A stretch of DNA of 64,000 nucleotides. Source: Alteribacter lacisalsi. GTDB lineage: Bacteria; Bacillota; Bacilli; Bacillales; Salisediminibacteriaceae. The notes under the pieces are model-generated. The model was given only the letters and a program-made list of their open reading frames with translations. It did not search any database and was not told the DNA's origin. Each line of letters begins with the position of its first letter. The first letter of the stretch is position 1. The stretch lies in the NCBI RefSeq assembly GCF_003226345.1, contig NZ_PDOF01000001.1, positions 434,001 to 498,000 of the forward strand, given 5' to 3'. A program made the position numbers and the translations under genes. Positions 16,726 to 25,113 of this stretch are shown here, one piece after another.

Positions 16726-19095
16726 ATGATGCAGGATACGAGTTTTGCCATCCATCCTGGTAAAGAAAATCAGATTGAGGGCACAGACTATCGCGATATT
16801 GGAAATGTCCTTTCTATTGAGAAGGGTGAAACCCATCTGAATCTGGAGTGTGAGAACGGATTTGTTACGGTTCTGTTTTACAGTGATGATGCAGCCAGAA
16901 TTGTGATGAATCAGAAACACTCACCTGTACTGGATGAAAGCTTTGCCGTAATCCAGACACCTGAAAACGTCCACGTAGAATATGAAGAAAATGAAAACAG
17001 TGTGATCATGAAGAGCGGTAGTCTTTCGGTTCATTTTGCGCTGGAACCGCTTCGGATCAGCTTTACTGATGCCACGGGTAAACCGATCGTATCTGAAGGT
17101 GAAAAAGGGATGGGCCACAGCGCTGCAGGCGAGGTGATTTGTTTCAAGAATGCAGATGCTGATGATCATTATTACGGCTTCGGAGAGAAGACCGGTTTTC
17201 TTGATAAGAGCGGCGAAAAAATGACTATGTGGAACACAGATGTGTATGCACCGCATAATCCGGAAACGGATGCCCTGTATCAATCAATTCCCTTTTTTAT
17301 GACACTACGCAATGGGCGTGCCCACGGTCTGTTTTTTGATAATACAGGAAAAACTCATTTTAATATGCGTAAGGATCAAGGCACATATTTTTTCAGCGGT
17401 GAGAGCGGGCAGCTCGATTACTATGTGCTTGCAGGACCTGGGATGAAAGAAGTGCTCGGAAACTACACTGTACTGACCGGTAATATGCCGCTACCGCCAA
17501 AATGGGCACTCGGCTACCATCAGTCCCGCTACAGCTACGAAACAGAATCAGAAGTCCGTGAGCTGGTTAACAGCTTTCTGGAAAAAGAAATACCGGTCGA
17601 TGCGATTTATCTGGATATTCACTATATGGACGGCTATCGTGTTTTTACATTTGATGAAGACCGGTTCCCTGATCCCAAAAAGCTGATCGCGGACCTGAAG
17701 GAGAAGGGAGTCCGTGTCGTTCCGATCGTGGATCCCGGCGTTAAGAAAGACCCGGAATATCTGGCTTATCAGGAAGGGATCCGGGAAGGGCATTTCTGCA
17801 AGTACATTGATGGAGCGATTTATCACGGGGATGTGTGGCCCGGAAGCAGTGCCTTTCCTGACTTTACAAGTGATGCGGTCCGCGACTGGTGGGGGAATAA
17901 GCATACCTTCTATACCGACCTTGGGGTTGAAGGCATTTGGAATGATATGAATGAGCCGGCCGTGTTTAATGAGACAAAAACAATGGATATTGCCGTGATG
18001 CATGATAATAACGGAAATCCGAAAACACACCGGGAGCTTCATAACATTTACGGGCTCAAGATGGGAGAAGCCACCTATGAAGGGATGAAGAAAAACCTTG
18101 GCGGAAAGCGGACATTTCTGCTGACCCGTGCCGGATTTGCAGGAGTTCAGCGATACGGCAGTGTCTGGACTGGGGATAACAGGAGCTTCTGGGAACATCT
18201 CCAGCTTGCCATTCCGATGTGCATGAATCTTGGCATGTCCGGGGTGCCTTTTACCGGACCTGATGTGGGCGGCTTCGCCCACGATGCAAACGGACAGCTT
18301 CTTGCCCGCTGGACACAGTTTGGCACGTTTACACCATATTTCCGGAACCACAGTGCCATCGGGACAGTTCGTCAGGAACCATGGAGCTTTGGAGAAGAAG
18401 TAGAAGCGAACGTAAAAAAATACATCGATCTGCGCTACATCTGGATGCCGCAGCTGTACAAGCTGTTCCGTGACGCTTCCGTTACCGGCCTTCCAGTGAT
18501 GCGCCCGCTGGTGCTGGAATATCCGGAAGATAAAAACACGTTTAATCTGAGTGATCAGTTTATGGTCGGAGACAATGTCATTATTGCACCAATTACTGCG
18601 CCGGATATGTTTCACCGTGCCGTTTACCTTCCTGAAGGGAAATGGGTTAACTACTGGACTAAGGAAAACCTGCAGGGGCCAAAGCATATTCTCACGGAGG
18701 CAGACATCCAGACCCTCCCAATCTTTGTGAAGGCGGACAGCGTTGTTGCGCACGGATCGCCGAAGCAGTCAACCGCTGTGGAAGAATTGGAATACCAGCT
18801 TCACGTCTATACTGGAGATAAAGGGGAAACCTCCTATACTCTGTATGAAGATGACGGAGAGACATTCGGCTATGAAAAAAATGAAGCGTTTGAAAAGTAT
18901 GTACAATTCTCGTATGATCGTGATATGTTAACGGTTACAACTGAACAGATTAATCAGACCTATACCCCGTCATGGGACGGGATTACAGTTTATTTATATG
19001 GGGCCGGGGAAGTAACTGCAGCAACAGTGGATGGAAACCGAGTTGAAACGGAAATTTCTGCTGATGGTGTGGTTAAACTGAGAATAAGAAGGTAA
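16726..19095 (+). CDS. GH31 alpha-glucosidase
   Basis: The protein has 789 residues, with CAGGAGG before the ATG. It has no signal peptide, so it acts in the cytoplasm on imported malto-oligosaccharides. GH31 motifs are intact: IYLDIHYMDGYRVFTFDEDR, the nucleophile Asp in GIWNDMNEP (about residue 405), and the acid/base Asp in SVWTGDNRSFWEHL (about residue 482). The N-terminal beta domain (about 1-250) and the C-terminal beta-sandwich with the YEDDGETFGYE stretch are typical. It lies just after the maltodextrin transporter and before the LacI regulator. Confidence 0.9.
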   Translation: MMQDTSFAIHPGKENQIEGTDYRDIGNVLSIEKGETHLNLECENGFVTVLFYSDDAARIVMNQKHSPVLDESFAVIQTPENVHVEYEENENSVIMKSGSLSVHFALEPLRISFTDATGKPIVSEGEKGMGHSAAGEVICFKNADADDHYYGFGEKTGFLDKSGEKMTMWNTDVYAPHNPETDALYQSIPFFMTLRNGRAHGLFFDNTGKTHFNMRKDQGTYFFSGESGQLDYYVLAGPGMKEVLGNYTVLTGNMPLPPKWALGYHQSRYSYETESEVRELVNSFLEKEIPVDAIYLDIHYMDGYRVFTFDEDRFPDPKKLIADLKEKGVRVVPIVDPGVKKDPEYLAYQEGIREGHFCKYIDGAIYHGDVWPGSSAFPDFTSDAVRDWWGNKHTFYTDLGVEGIWNDMNEPAVFNETKTMDIAVMHDNNGNPKTHRELHNIYGLKMGEATYEGMKKNLGGKRTFLLTRAGFAGVQRYGSVWTGDNRSFWEHLQLAIPMCMNLGMSGVPFTGPDVGGFAHDANGQLLARWTQFGTFTPYFRNHSAIGTVRQEPWSFGEEVEANVKKYIDLRYIWMPQLYKLFRDASVTGLPVMRPLVLEYPEDKNTFNLSDQFMVGDNVIIAPITAPDMFHRAVYLPEGKWVNYWTKENLQGPKHILTEADIQTLPIFVKADSVVAHGSPKQSTAVEELEYQLHVYTGDKGETSYTLYEDDGETFGYEKNEAFEKYVQFSYDRDMLTVTTEQINQTYTPSWDGITVYLYGAGEVTAATVDGNRVETEISADGVVKLRIRR

Positions 19096-19449
19096 CAGGA
19101 TTTACTGATACCACAGTTATTGTTCTTTAATTTTTGATGGCTCTTTAGGTAAAGGCTGTTTTATTTCGCTGTAGGCGGACGCTTTCCGCTGGCAAGGCCT
19201 CAGCCTCCTTGGGAATACAGCTCTCCGGGGTCTTCGGCTCTTGCTTTTGCAACTGGAGACGCCGCCTTTCGCTCAATAACGTCATGTGAGCTTTGTTTTA
19301 AGAATTGAAAATGGTCCATTAAATACGTGCACAGCCTCTATTCAGTCATTTTTGAGGATAGCGGTATAGATAGCGGACCAGTAAATGATCCGGCAAAGCA
19401 GATTCTGCAATCTGCAAGAATGAATAATACTCGAAGGGATGTAAAGCCC
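19096..19449 (+). other. Intergenic region between GH31 and LacI genes
   Basis: About 350 bases. It holds one copy of the dispersed repeat (19167-19274). The frame of the LacI gene is open from 19327, but the first convincing start is the ATG at 19450. No clear terminator of the glucosidase gene was seen. Confidence 0.5.
19167..19274 (+). repeat. Dispersed intergenic repeat, type A, copy 1
   Basis: The block begins CGCTGTAGGCGGACGCTTTC and contains CTCAGCCTCCT, GGGGTCTTC and CGCCGCCTTTCGCTC in the same order and spacing as the copies near 22.7 kb and 57.5 kb. It has no open frame of note and lies between genes. This copy is the most diverged of the three and lacks the terminal inverted repeats seen in the 57.5-kb copy. 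Confidence 0.85.
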
Positions 19450-20493
19450 ATGGCCATAACAATAAAAGATGTGGCAAAACGAGCAAATGTGGCTCCCTCC
19501 ACTGTATCACGGGTGATCGCCAACAGCCCGAGAATCAGTCAGCGTACAAAGGAAAAAGTGAGGGAAGCGATGAACGAGTTAGGCTACCATCCTAACTTTA
19601 ATGCCAGGAGCCTCGCAAATCAAAGTACCAAAACGATCGGACTGGTCATGCCAAACTCTGCGAACAAAACGTTCCAGAATCCATTTTTCCCCGAGGTAAT
19701 CCGGGGGATCAGTACGAAAGCCCATATGCTGGAATACGGTCTTTATCTGTCAACAGGGCAGACAGAGGAAGAGATTTTTGAGGAAGTACAGCATATGGTT
19801 CAAGGGCGCCGGGTAGATGGGATTATTCTGCTGTATTCCCGGGTAAATGATAAAGTCATTTCGTATTTGTATGAGCAGAATTTTCCTTTTACCGTCATCG
19901 GCCGTCCCTACGATGCACGAATGTCCAATATTACTTATGTGAACAATGATAACTTTAAAGCTGCAAAAACAGTTACGGAATACCTCCTGCTTCTCGGCCA
20001 TGAGAGGATCGCCTTTATTGGGGGCAATCTTGACTTCGTGGTAACCGTTGACCATATGGAAGGGTATGAGCGGGCACTTAAAAATGCCGGAATTAGACTG
20101 CGTGATGACTATGTGGTGTTTCACGAGGAAATTCAGGAAGGCGGCCAGGAAGCGGTAATCGACCTGATGAGTCTTAAAGAACCCCCTACGGCTATGCTGG
20201 TGGCAGACGACATGATGACTTTCGGGGTGCTTCGGATGCTGAGTGAAATGGACATGAAGGTGCCGGATGATGTGAGTATCGTCAGTTTTAATAATGTGAT
20301 GATCTCCGAACTCTCTGCACCGCCAATGACCACGGTGGATATTAATATTTACAGTCTGGGCTATGAAGCAGCCACATGCCTGATTGAAAAGATTATGCAC
20401 CCGGCTGTCACTCCGAAAAAAGTTCTTATTCCACACAAGCTGATTAAACGGCAGTCCTGCCAGCGCCAGGCAAAAAAACTGGCTCCTCAGTAA
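19450..20493 (+). CDS. LacI-family regulator, probably of maltodextrin genes
   Basis: The protein has 347 residues from the ATG at 19450. The LacI HTH is complete at the N-terminus (ITIKDVAKRANVAPSTVSRV), followed by the periplasmic-binding-like effector domain (GLVMPNSANK, GRRVDGIILLYS, MLVADDMMTFGVLR, VSIVSFNNV). Upstream codons to 19327 are open but lack a ribosome site and do not look like LacI sequence. Its position after the uptake genes and GH31 gene suggests it is the MdxR/MalR-type local regulator. A terminator follows. Confidence 0.87.
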   Translation: MAITIKDVAKRANVAPSTVSRVIANSPRISQRTKEKVREAMNELGYHPNFNARSLANQSTKTIGLVMPNSANKTFQNPFFPEVIRGISTKAHMLEYGLYLSTGQTEEEIFEEVQHMVQGRRVDGIILLYSRVNDKVISYLYEQNFPFTVIGRPYDARMSNITYVNNDNFKAAKTVTEYLLLLGHERIAFIGGNLDFVVTVDHMEGYERALKNAGIRLRDDYVVFHEEIQEGGQEAVIDLMSLKEPPTAMLVADDMMTFGVLRMLSEMDMKVPDDVSIVSFNNVMISELSAPPMTTVDINIYSLGYEAATCLIEKIMHPAVTPKKVLIPHKLIKRQSCQRQAKKLAPQ

Positions 20494-20505
20494 ACCTCGT
20501 ATTTG

Positions 20506-20533
20506 AACCACCTGCTTTCAGCGGGTGGTTTGT
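20506..20533 (+). terminator. Terminator after the LacI gene
   Basis: AACCACCTGC pairs with GCGGGTGGTT across a short TTTCA loop and is followed by TGTTT. Confidence 0.8.
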
Positions 20534-20597
20534 TTAATGCAGGCCTTCTTTGGATAATCAGGTACGGGTTTAATCCGGGTGTTTAAAAGGAAGATTG

Positions 20598-20606
20598 TGC
20601 TATAAT
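20598..20606 (+). promoter_or_regulatory. Extended -10 promoter for the AI-2E-type permease gene
   Basis: TGC followed by TATAAT (20601-20606) is a perfect extended -10 element. The -35 region is not obvious. Confidence 0.6.
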
Positions 20607-20636
20607 ATGGCTTAACTAAAAAGGTAGGTGAATGTG

Positions 20637-21755
20637 TTGCCAAAGTCGAAGTTTTTCAGGTTTTTATACGGATTGACTTTTATTCTTCTCATTATTTATC
20701 TGGCAACGAAAGTACCGTTTATTTTTACGCCAATCAGTGTGATGTTCTCAACACTGTTTGTACCCTTTCTGATTGCCGGGGTGCTTTTTTACCTTCTAAG
20801 ACCCATTGTCGGTCTGTTACATAAAAGGAAGGTTCCGAAGCCGCTCTCCATATTGGTTATCTACCTGATGATGATCGGTGTTATTACCGGTCTCGTCTTT
20901 CTCATCGGACCGACACTCCAGGAGCAGGTAACAAACCTTGTTGCCAATGCACCGGCTCTGTTTAACGATTTCCGGGCGATGCTCATCGATCTTCAGAATA
21001 ACGAATGGGTGGACCGCTTCCAGGAAACAGATAACTTTTCCATTGAAGAGATTACAGATAACTTTACTGCCTATCTGACTCAGGCTTTTGATGTAATTAC
21101 AAGAAACATTGCCGGTTTTATCGGCACGATTACTAGTATTCTGATTATTATCATCATTATCCCGTTTATACTTTTCTACATGCTCAAGGACGGGGAGAAG
21201 CTTCCTGATACAGTCCTTAAATACCTTCCGGAAAAACAGCGGGACGAAGGACACCGCATTCTGAATGATCTGGACGGGGCACTGAGCAATTATATTCAGG
21301 GACAGATTATTGTGAGTTTCTGTGTCGGTGTTCTTATGTACATTGCATTTCTCATTATCGGTATTGAGTATTCTCTCATTTTGGCCCTCGTAGCAATGGT
21401 CACTAATGTGATTCCGTTTATCGGGCCGTGGATCGGGACCATCCCGGCTGTTATTGTTGCCATCATTGACTCACCGTTTATGGTGCTGAAGGTTCTTATT
21501 GCGATCGTGATTGTACAGCAGGTGGAAAGTAACGTAATAAGTCCGCAGATAATGGGGAAAAAGCTGGCGGTTCACCCCCTGACTATTATTTTACTTTTAC
21601 TCGTTGCAGGACAGTTTGCCGGCCTGATCGGACTGCTCCTGGCTGTGCCGACGTACGCTGTTTCAAAGGTAGTCGTTTCTCACGCATACCGTCTGTACAT
21701 GCTCAAACGGAAGCAGGATCATGAAAACGACAAAGAGAATACTTCCGAAACTTGA
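20637..21755 (+). CDS. AI-2E-family (PerM/YueF-like) membrane permease
   Basis: The protein has about 372 residues from a TTG at 20637, seven bases after AGGTAGGTG; GTG codons at 20634 and 20628 are alternatives. It has about seven to eight hydrophobic helices. A central soluble part (about residues 75-150) contains LIGPTLQEQVTNLV. The family core follows: FILFYMLKDGEKLPD, then LNDLDGALSNYIQGQ and NVIPFIGPWIGTIPAVI. Members include exporters of autoinducer-2 and sodium/proton antiporter-like proteins; the substrate here is not known. The gene stands alone with its own promoter. Confidence 0.85.
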   Translation: MPKSKFFRFLYGLTFILLIIYLATKVPFIFTPISVMFSTLFVPFLIAGVLFYLLRPIVGLLHKRKVPKPLSILVIYLMMIGVITGLVFLIGPTLQEQVTNLVANAPALFNDFRAMLIDLQNNEWVDRFQETDNFSIEEITDNFTAYLTQAFDVITRNIAGFIGTITSILIIIIIIPFILFYMLKDGEKLPDTVLKYLPEKQRDEGHRILNDLDGALSNYIQGQIIVSFCVGVLMYIAFLIIGIEYSLILALVAMVTNVIPFIGPWIGTIPAVIVAIIDSPFMVLKVLIAIVIVQQVESNVISPQIMGKKLAVHPLTIILLLLVAGQFAGLIGLLLAVPTYAVSKVVVSHAYRLYMLKRKQDHENDKENTSET

Positions 21756-21821
21756 AGATCGTAACCGTTTTTCTATATACTGTACAAAGCAGTTCACTAC
21801 ACGCAGAGGTGATGATTAAAC

Positions 21822-22193
21822 ATGCCGCATGAAATTGATGGAATCAAACAGGTAGATGCAGAGGAATTGAAGGAGCTTGTAAAAAATAAACCGGCAGACA
21901 CGGTTGTTATTGACGTCAGAGAGCCGGAAGAATACGAAGCAGGACATATTCCAGGAGTTCCGCTCCTTCCGATGAACAGTGTACCGGAGATGATTGACGG
22001 CTTTTCAAAGGAAAAGGAATACGTGTTTATCTGCCGCAGCGGGAACCGCTCCCAGAATGTAGCAATGTTTTTGAAAGATAAAGGCTTTGACCGAGTCACA
22101 AACTACGACGGCGGTATGCTCGATTGGGAATACGGCAAAAATGAGGGGCCGGAGGAACGGATTGAAACTCCGGAAGACCTGAAAAAGCGCTAA
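21822..22193 (+). CDS. Rhodanese-domain protein
   Basis: The protein has 123 residues forming a single rhodanese domain, with the active-site loop CRSGNRS at about residues 73-79. The VIDVREPEEYEAGHIPG motif lies at the N-terminal side. Such proteins carry persulfide sulfur on the Cys. GAGGTGATG precedes the ATG. A strong terminator follows directly, and the preceding permease gene is 66 bases upstream on the same strand. Confidence 0.9.
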   Translation: MPHEIDGIKQVDAEELKELVKNKPADTVVIDVREPEEYEAGHIPGVPLLPMNSVPEMIDGFSKEKEYVFICRSGNRSQNVAMFLKDKGFDRVTNYDGGMLDWEYGKNEGPEERIETPEDLKKR

Positions 22194-22198
22194 TAGGA

Positions 22199-22240
22199 AA
22201 AAAGACCTTTTATCATTAAATGATAAAAGGTCTTTTTTGC
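22199..22240 (+). terminator. Strong terminator after the rhodanese gene
   Basis: AAAAAGACCTTTTATCA pairs perfectly with TGATAAAAGGTCTTTTT around TTAAA. It is flanked by A and T runs and should work in both directions. Confidence 0.92.
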
Positions 22241-22302
22241 GTTATGTCAGGGTTTCTTACACCTCGGTTAAAATTTGATCAAATGATAAGCCCTCTTCAA
22301 AT

Positions 22303-22328
22303 GTTTAGCACGCAATTCGTAGGGGTAA
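22303..22328 (+). promoter_or_regulatory. Sigma-B-type promoter for the 47-residue membrane gene
   Basis: GTTTAG (22303-22308), 14 bases and GGGTAA (22323-22328) agree well with the sigma-B consensus. The gene start is about 90 bases further down. Confidence 0.7.
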
Positions 22329-22421
22329 TTTATCACCAAGAAACATCAAAAAGCATCATGATATGCACGCAGTTATGATTGCAGAAAAAATCCACTACTT
22401 AAAAAACAGGAGGTACAAATC

Positions 22422-22565
22422 ATGCTTTGGACAATTGTCGCGATTATTATTGTACTATGGTTACTTGGATTCAGTTTTGAGGTTGGCGGCGGTCTGATTC
22501 ACCTGCTTCTCGTTGTTGCACTGATTGTTGCAATTATTAATTTGATTTCAGGCAGACGAGCCTGA
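22422..22565 (+). CDS. lmo0937-family small membrane protein, 47 residues
   Basis: The ATG at 22422 follows AGGAGGTACAAATC. The product begins MLWTIVAIIIVLWLLGFSFE, has a glycine-rich turn VGGGLIHLL and a second helix, and ends SGRRA. Length, the two-helix hairpin and the GLIH motif agree with the lmo0937 family of stress-linked small membrane proteins. A sigma-B-type promoter upstream and a terminator at 22600 make it a single-gene unit. Confidence 0.85.
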   Translation: MLWTIVAIIIVLWLLGFSFEVGGGLIHLLLVVALIVAIINLISGRRA

Positions 22566-22599
22566 CGCGAGCAAGAGACAGTGGCGGAGATCACATAAA

Positions 22600-22636
22600 G
22601 GAGACCCTGCAGAAAAAGAGGGGTCTCCCTTTTTGT
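22600..22636 (+). terminator. Terminator after the lmo0937-like gene
   Basis: GGAGACCC (22600-22607) pairs with GGGTCTCC (22621-22628), followed by CTTTTT. Confidence 0.85.
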
Positions 22637-22678
22637 TTGGCTGTATTCGGTTAGTTGCCTATTGACCAAATTATTTAT

Positions 22679-22805
22679 GGAGCGAAAGGTGGCGACTCCA
22701 GCGGGATCAGCATCGACTGAAGACCCCGCAGGACGATTTTCCCGAGGAGGCTGAAGCGATGCCCGCGGAAAGCGTCCACCTGAAGAGTCATAAAGCAACA
22801 ATCTT
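22679..22805 (-). repeat. Dispersed intergenic repeat, type A, copy 2 (inverted)
   Basis: Read on the minus strand this block has AAGATTGTTGC, then GGTGGACGCTTTCCGCGGGC, CTTCAGCCTCCTCGG, GCGGGGTCTTCAGTCGATGC and CGCCACCTTTCGCTCC. It agrees closely with the copy at 57445-57598, including the AGATTGTTG end. It fills the gap between the lmo0937-like gene terminator and a small minus-strand gene. Confidence 0.88.
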
Positions 22806-22833
22806 TTCGAGAACAGGTTTTTGTTTCTGAAAT

Positions 22834-22974
22834 CTAAAGATGATCTGTCTTTTTTGAATAGCTGTGTTTGTCTGTTTTCTGCCGTGCAGCCTGCTCTTGA
22901 AGATTTTTCTCTTCGCGGCGGGCCTGACGGTCAACAGGCTTTTTATCCGGATCGCGGTTTGGGTTGTAAGGCAT
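22834..22974 (-). CDS. Small hydrophilic protein, 46 residues
   Basis: The ATG at 22972-22974 is preceded on the minus strand by AAAGGAGGTCAGGCGTC, a strong ribosome site. The product is MPYNPNRDPDKKPV followed by a very charged, Arg/Lys/Glu-rich stretch with no helix for the membrane. I do not recognise it. It diverges from the small stress gene at 23093. Low complexity and short length keep confidence moderate. Confidence 0.55.
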   Translation of the reverse strand: MPYNPNRDPDKKPVDRQARREEKNLQEQAARQKTDKHSYSKKTDHL

Positions 22975-23033
22975 GACGCCTGACCTCCTTTCGTCAGTTC
23001 TACTATGTGCTTCAGACGAGAAAGATATGTAAG

Positions 23034-23058
23034 GTTTATCCCAATGTAAAGGGGGTAA
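23034..23058 (+). promoter_or_regulatory. Sigma-B-type promoter for the 90-residue gene
   Basis: GTTTAT (23034-23039), 13 bases and GGGTAA (23053-23058). The start codon of the gene is 35 bases further on. The match is among the best in the window. Confidence 0.72.
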
Positions 23059-23092
23059 AGTATTATTACCAACTAAAAAGAAGGGGTGAGTG

Positions 23093-23365
23093 ATGTTGGC
23101 AAATAAACTGATTACATCCACTCTTGTGGCAACGGCCGTTGCTGCAGGCTCATACTATTTTGGAAAAGAAGAGAACCGTGAAAAGCTGTACCATTCATTC
23201 AAGCGAATAAAGTCGAAGGTTAAAAATGAAACGAAAGAAGACCACAATCCCTACCTGAATGAAAAGGTCGGCCATTCAGATCCGGATGACATCCAGGACA
23301 ACTCAATGGTTGACGAAGGGGCAATGTACTCCGTCAACTACTACAACGAAAATATGAACAAGTAA
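23093..23365 (+). CDS. Small membrane-anchored stress-type protein, 90 residues
   Basis: The ATG at 23093 follows AAGGGG with six to seven bases spacing; a GTG three bases earlier is less well placed. Residues about 5-22 form a short helix (LITSTLVATAVAAGSYYFG), reminiscent of YtxH-type anchors. A basic segment (KRIKSKVKNETK) and an acidic, Asn/Tyr-rich tail follow. I do not recognise a family. The sigma-B-type promoter just upstream and the terminator just downstream define a single stress-type gene. Confidence 0.72.
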   Translation: MLANKLITSTLVATAVAAGSYYFGKEENREKLYHSFKRIKSKVKNETKEDHNPYLNEKVGHSDPDDIQDNSMVDEGAMYSVNYYNENMNK

Positions 23366-23376
23366 CGACTATAAAG

Positions 23377-23406
23377 AACCATCATGCATACATGGTGGTT
23401 TTTTCT
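23377..23406 (+). terminator. Terminator after the 90-residue gene
   Basis: AACCATCATG pairs with CATGGTGGTT around CATA and is followed by TTTTCTC. Confidence 0.85.
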
Positions 23407-23468
23407 CTTGAAATTCGACTAGAATAAGAACCAGTGAATGCGGTTGCGTTACAGAAGGAGAGACGGCA

Positions 23469-24317
23469 ATGCTAGCAAAATTTAATACGAGCGTATCTGA
23501 AGAAATCAAGAAATTTTCGGTTTCCGTAGGCGCTGCCCTGATTCTGGCGATTACGCTTAACTTTTTCCTGATTCCGGCAGATGTATTTGCCAGTGGTTTT
23601 ACAGGGCTTGCCCAGATTTTATCCGAGCTTGTTCCCGTGATATCAACTGGGATCTTTCTCTTTGTCCTGAATATTCCGGTAGCAATCCTGGGCTGGAAAA
23701 AAGTCGGGAAGAGTTTTACTTTTTACAGCTTTGTCAACGTTGCAGCGACAACGTTTTTTCTTGAAATTATACCTATAACCGTCATAAGCGACGACGTCAT
23801 TTTGAATGCAGTGTTCGGCGGGGTGTTAAGCGGGATCGGCGGCGGGCTTATTCTTAAATACGGTGCATCCTCTGGCGGGGTGGACATCCTGGCACTTATC
23901 ATGGCACGCTCCACCGACCGCTCACTTGGTGTATATTTCTTTATTATGAACTCCCTGATCGTTGTTTCGGCAGGACTTCTGTTCGGTATGGAGCAGGCAC
24001 TCTACACGCTTCTGACCCTTTATGTTGCATCGCGGATCATTGATACGATCCATACCCGTCATGTGAAGCTGACGGCGATGATCGTCACGAAAAATCCGGA
24101 TGAGCTTCAGCGGGTTTTCCATGAACGTGTGGTGCGCGGCGTCACTAGAATCCCTGCAAAAGGCGGCTATACGAAAGAGGACAAGGAAATTCTGATGATT
24201 GTAATTACCCGTTACGAGCTTTATCATCTGCGCCATATCATTGAAGAGGTTGATCCTACGGCATTTACAAATATCGTTCAGACCACTGGAGTTTTCGGGA
24301 TGTTCCGGAAGGACTGA
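23469..24317 (+). CDS. YitT-family membrane protein (DUF161/DUF2179)
   Basis: The protein has 282 residues. Five to six helices fill residues about 20-200, with the family motifs NFFLIPADVFASGFTGLAQI and GGVLSGIGGGLILKYGASSG. The last 80 residues form the soluble DUF2179 domain (GVTRIPAKGGYTKEDKEILM). Several paralogues of this family occur in Bacillus; their function is unknown. AAGGAGAGAC precedes the ATG. Confidence 0.9.
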   Translation: MLAKFNTSVSEEIKKFSVSVGAALILAITLNFFLIPADVFASGFTGLAQILSELVPVISTGIFLFVLNIPVAILGWKKVGKSFTFYSFVNVAATTFFLEIIPITVISDDVILNAVFGGVLSGIGGGLILKYGASSGGVDILALIMARSTDRSLGVYFFIMNSLIVVSAGLLFGMEQALYTLLTLYVASRIIDTIHTRHVKLTAMIVTKNPDELQRVFHERVVRGVTRIPAKGGYTKEDKEILMIVITRYELYHLRHIIEEVDPTAFTNIVQTTGVFGMFRKD

Positions 24318-24329
24318 GTGATTCAATAT

Positions 24330-24412
24330 AAGCTTCGCTTCACGCCGTCCGTTCGTTTACCGCGGCGATGCCGGCTGGCATCCTCGGCTGGAGCGTGAGA
24401 AAACGGCTTCAA
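24330..24412 (+). repeat. Dispersed intergenic repeat, type B, shortened copy
   Basis: AGCTTCGCTTCACGCCGTCC, then GTTCGTTTACCGCGGCGATG and CCGGCTGGCATCCTCGGCTG match the first half of the block at 40675-40800 nearly base for base. After about 75 bases the likeness fades, so this copy is truncated or diverged. Confidence 0.75.
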
Positions 24413-24491
24413 AAAAGGCCGTGTAACGTTCTCCGGTTCCTGACGACTAATGTATCAGAACGAACAGAGATTGTGAGGAGGCATGCCAGTT

Positions 24492-25013
24492 ATGAAAGCA
24501 GCAAAATGGATGAAAGGCATCTCGTTCTCTTTTTTCGCGCTCGCACTTGCAGCCTGCGGAACCGGTGATGACCCGACGGGTGGCTCAGCTGATCCTGATG
24601 AAGAAAACGGAGAAGAACAGAGCGAAGAAGAGGCATCTGTCAGTGAATACGATCTTACTTTTACAATGTATGTTGAAGAAGACGGTGACACGCTTCGTAC
24701 AATTATGACGATTGAAAACGAAACAGACGAGGAAATCCGGCTGGATTTTGCATCAAGCCAGGAATATGATGTGGTGATCGAGGAAGACGGAAGCACCGTT
24801 TACCAGTATTCAGAAGGCCAGATGTTCACCCAGGCTCTCGTAAGTGAAACGATAGAGCCCGGCGGAGAATATGTGATTGAAGATGTATGGGAGGCAGGGG
24901 AAGACCTGTCCGGCCGCACACTTGAAGTGGAGGCTATGCTGAACATTTTCTCTATTGATAACGAAGAAATCGACAACAGTGTCTTCACCCTTAATAAAAT
25001 GGTGGACCTGTAA
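24492..25013 (+). CDS. Lipoprotein with BsuPI-type inhibitor domain
   Basis: The protein has 173 residues from the ATG at 24492, ten bases after AGGAGG; the ATG at 24483 sits too close to that site. The signal ends in the lipobox LAAC at about residue 22, followed by an acidic linker of about 30 residues. The remaining 115 residues resemble the BsuPI intracellular proteinase inhibitor fold (YDLTFTMYVEEDG; FASSQEYDVVIEEDG; QALVSETIEPGGEYV). As a surface lipoprotein it may bind a protease or partner at the membrane; this is inference. Confidence 0.75.
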   Translation: MKAAKWMKGISFSFFALALAACGTGDDPTGGSADPDEENGEEQSEEEASVSEYDLTFTMYVEEDGDTLRTIMTIENETDEEIRLDFASSQEYDVVIEEDGSTVYQYSEGQMFTQALVSETIEPGGEYVIEDVWEAGEDLSGRTLEVEAMLNIFSIDNEEIDNSVFTLNKMVDL

Positions 25014-25023
25014 GCATACGTGA

Positions 25024-25053
25024 GAGCGTCCCGAATCGGGACGTTCTTTTTTA
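25024..25053 (+). terminator. Terminator after the BsuPI-type lipoprotein gene
   Basis: GCGTCCCG and CGGGACGT form the stem around AAT, followed by TCTTTTTT. Confidence 0.85.
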
Positions 25054-25084
25054 TACCCAGATATATACCCAGAAAAAAATAATA

Positions 25085-25113
25085 TTGACTCGCGGAAATT
25101 ATGGAAGTATGAT
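25085..25113 (+). promoter_or_regulatory. Sigma-A promoter of the LacI-GH32 unit
   Basis: TTGACT (25085-25090), a 17-base spacer and TATGAT (25108-25113). The -10 box overlaps the start of the large palindrome. Confidence 0.8.

Noticed and set aside
17548-18753. Long minus-strand frame inside the GH31 gene
   Set aside because: The plus strand has all GH31 motifs; the minus frame gives no recognisable protein and no ribosome site.
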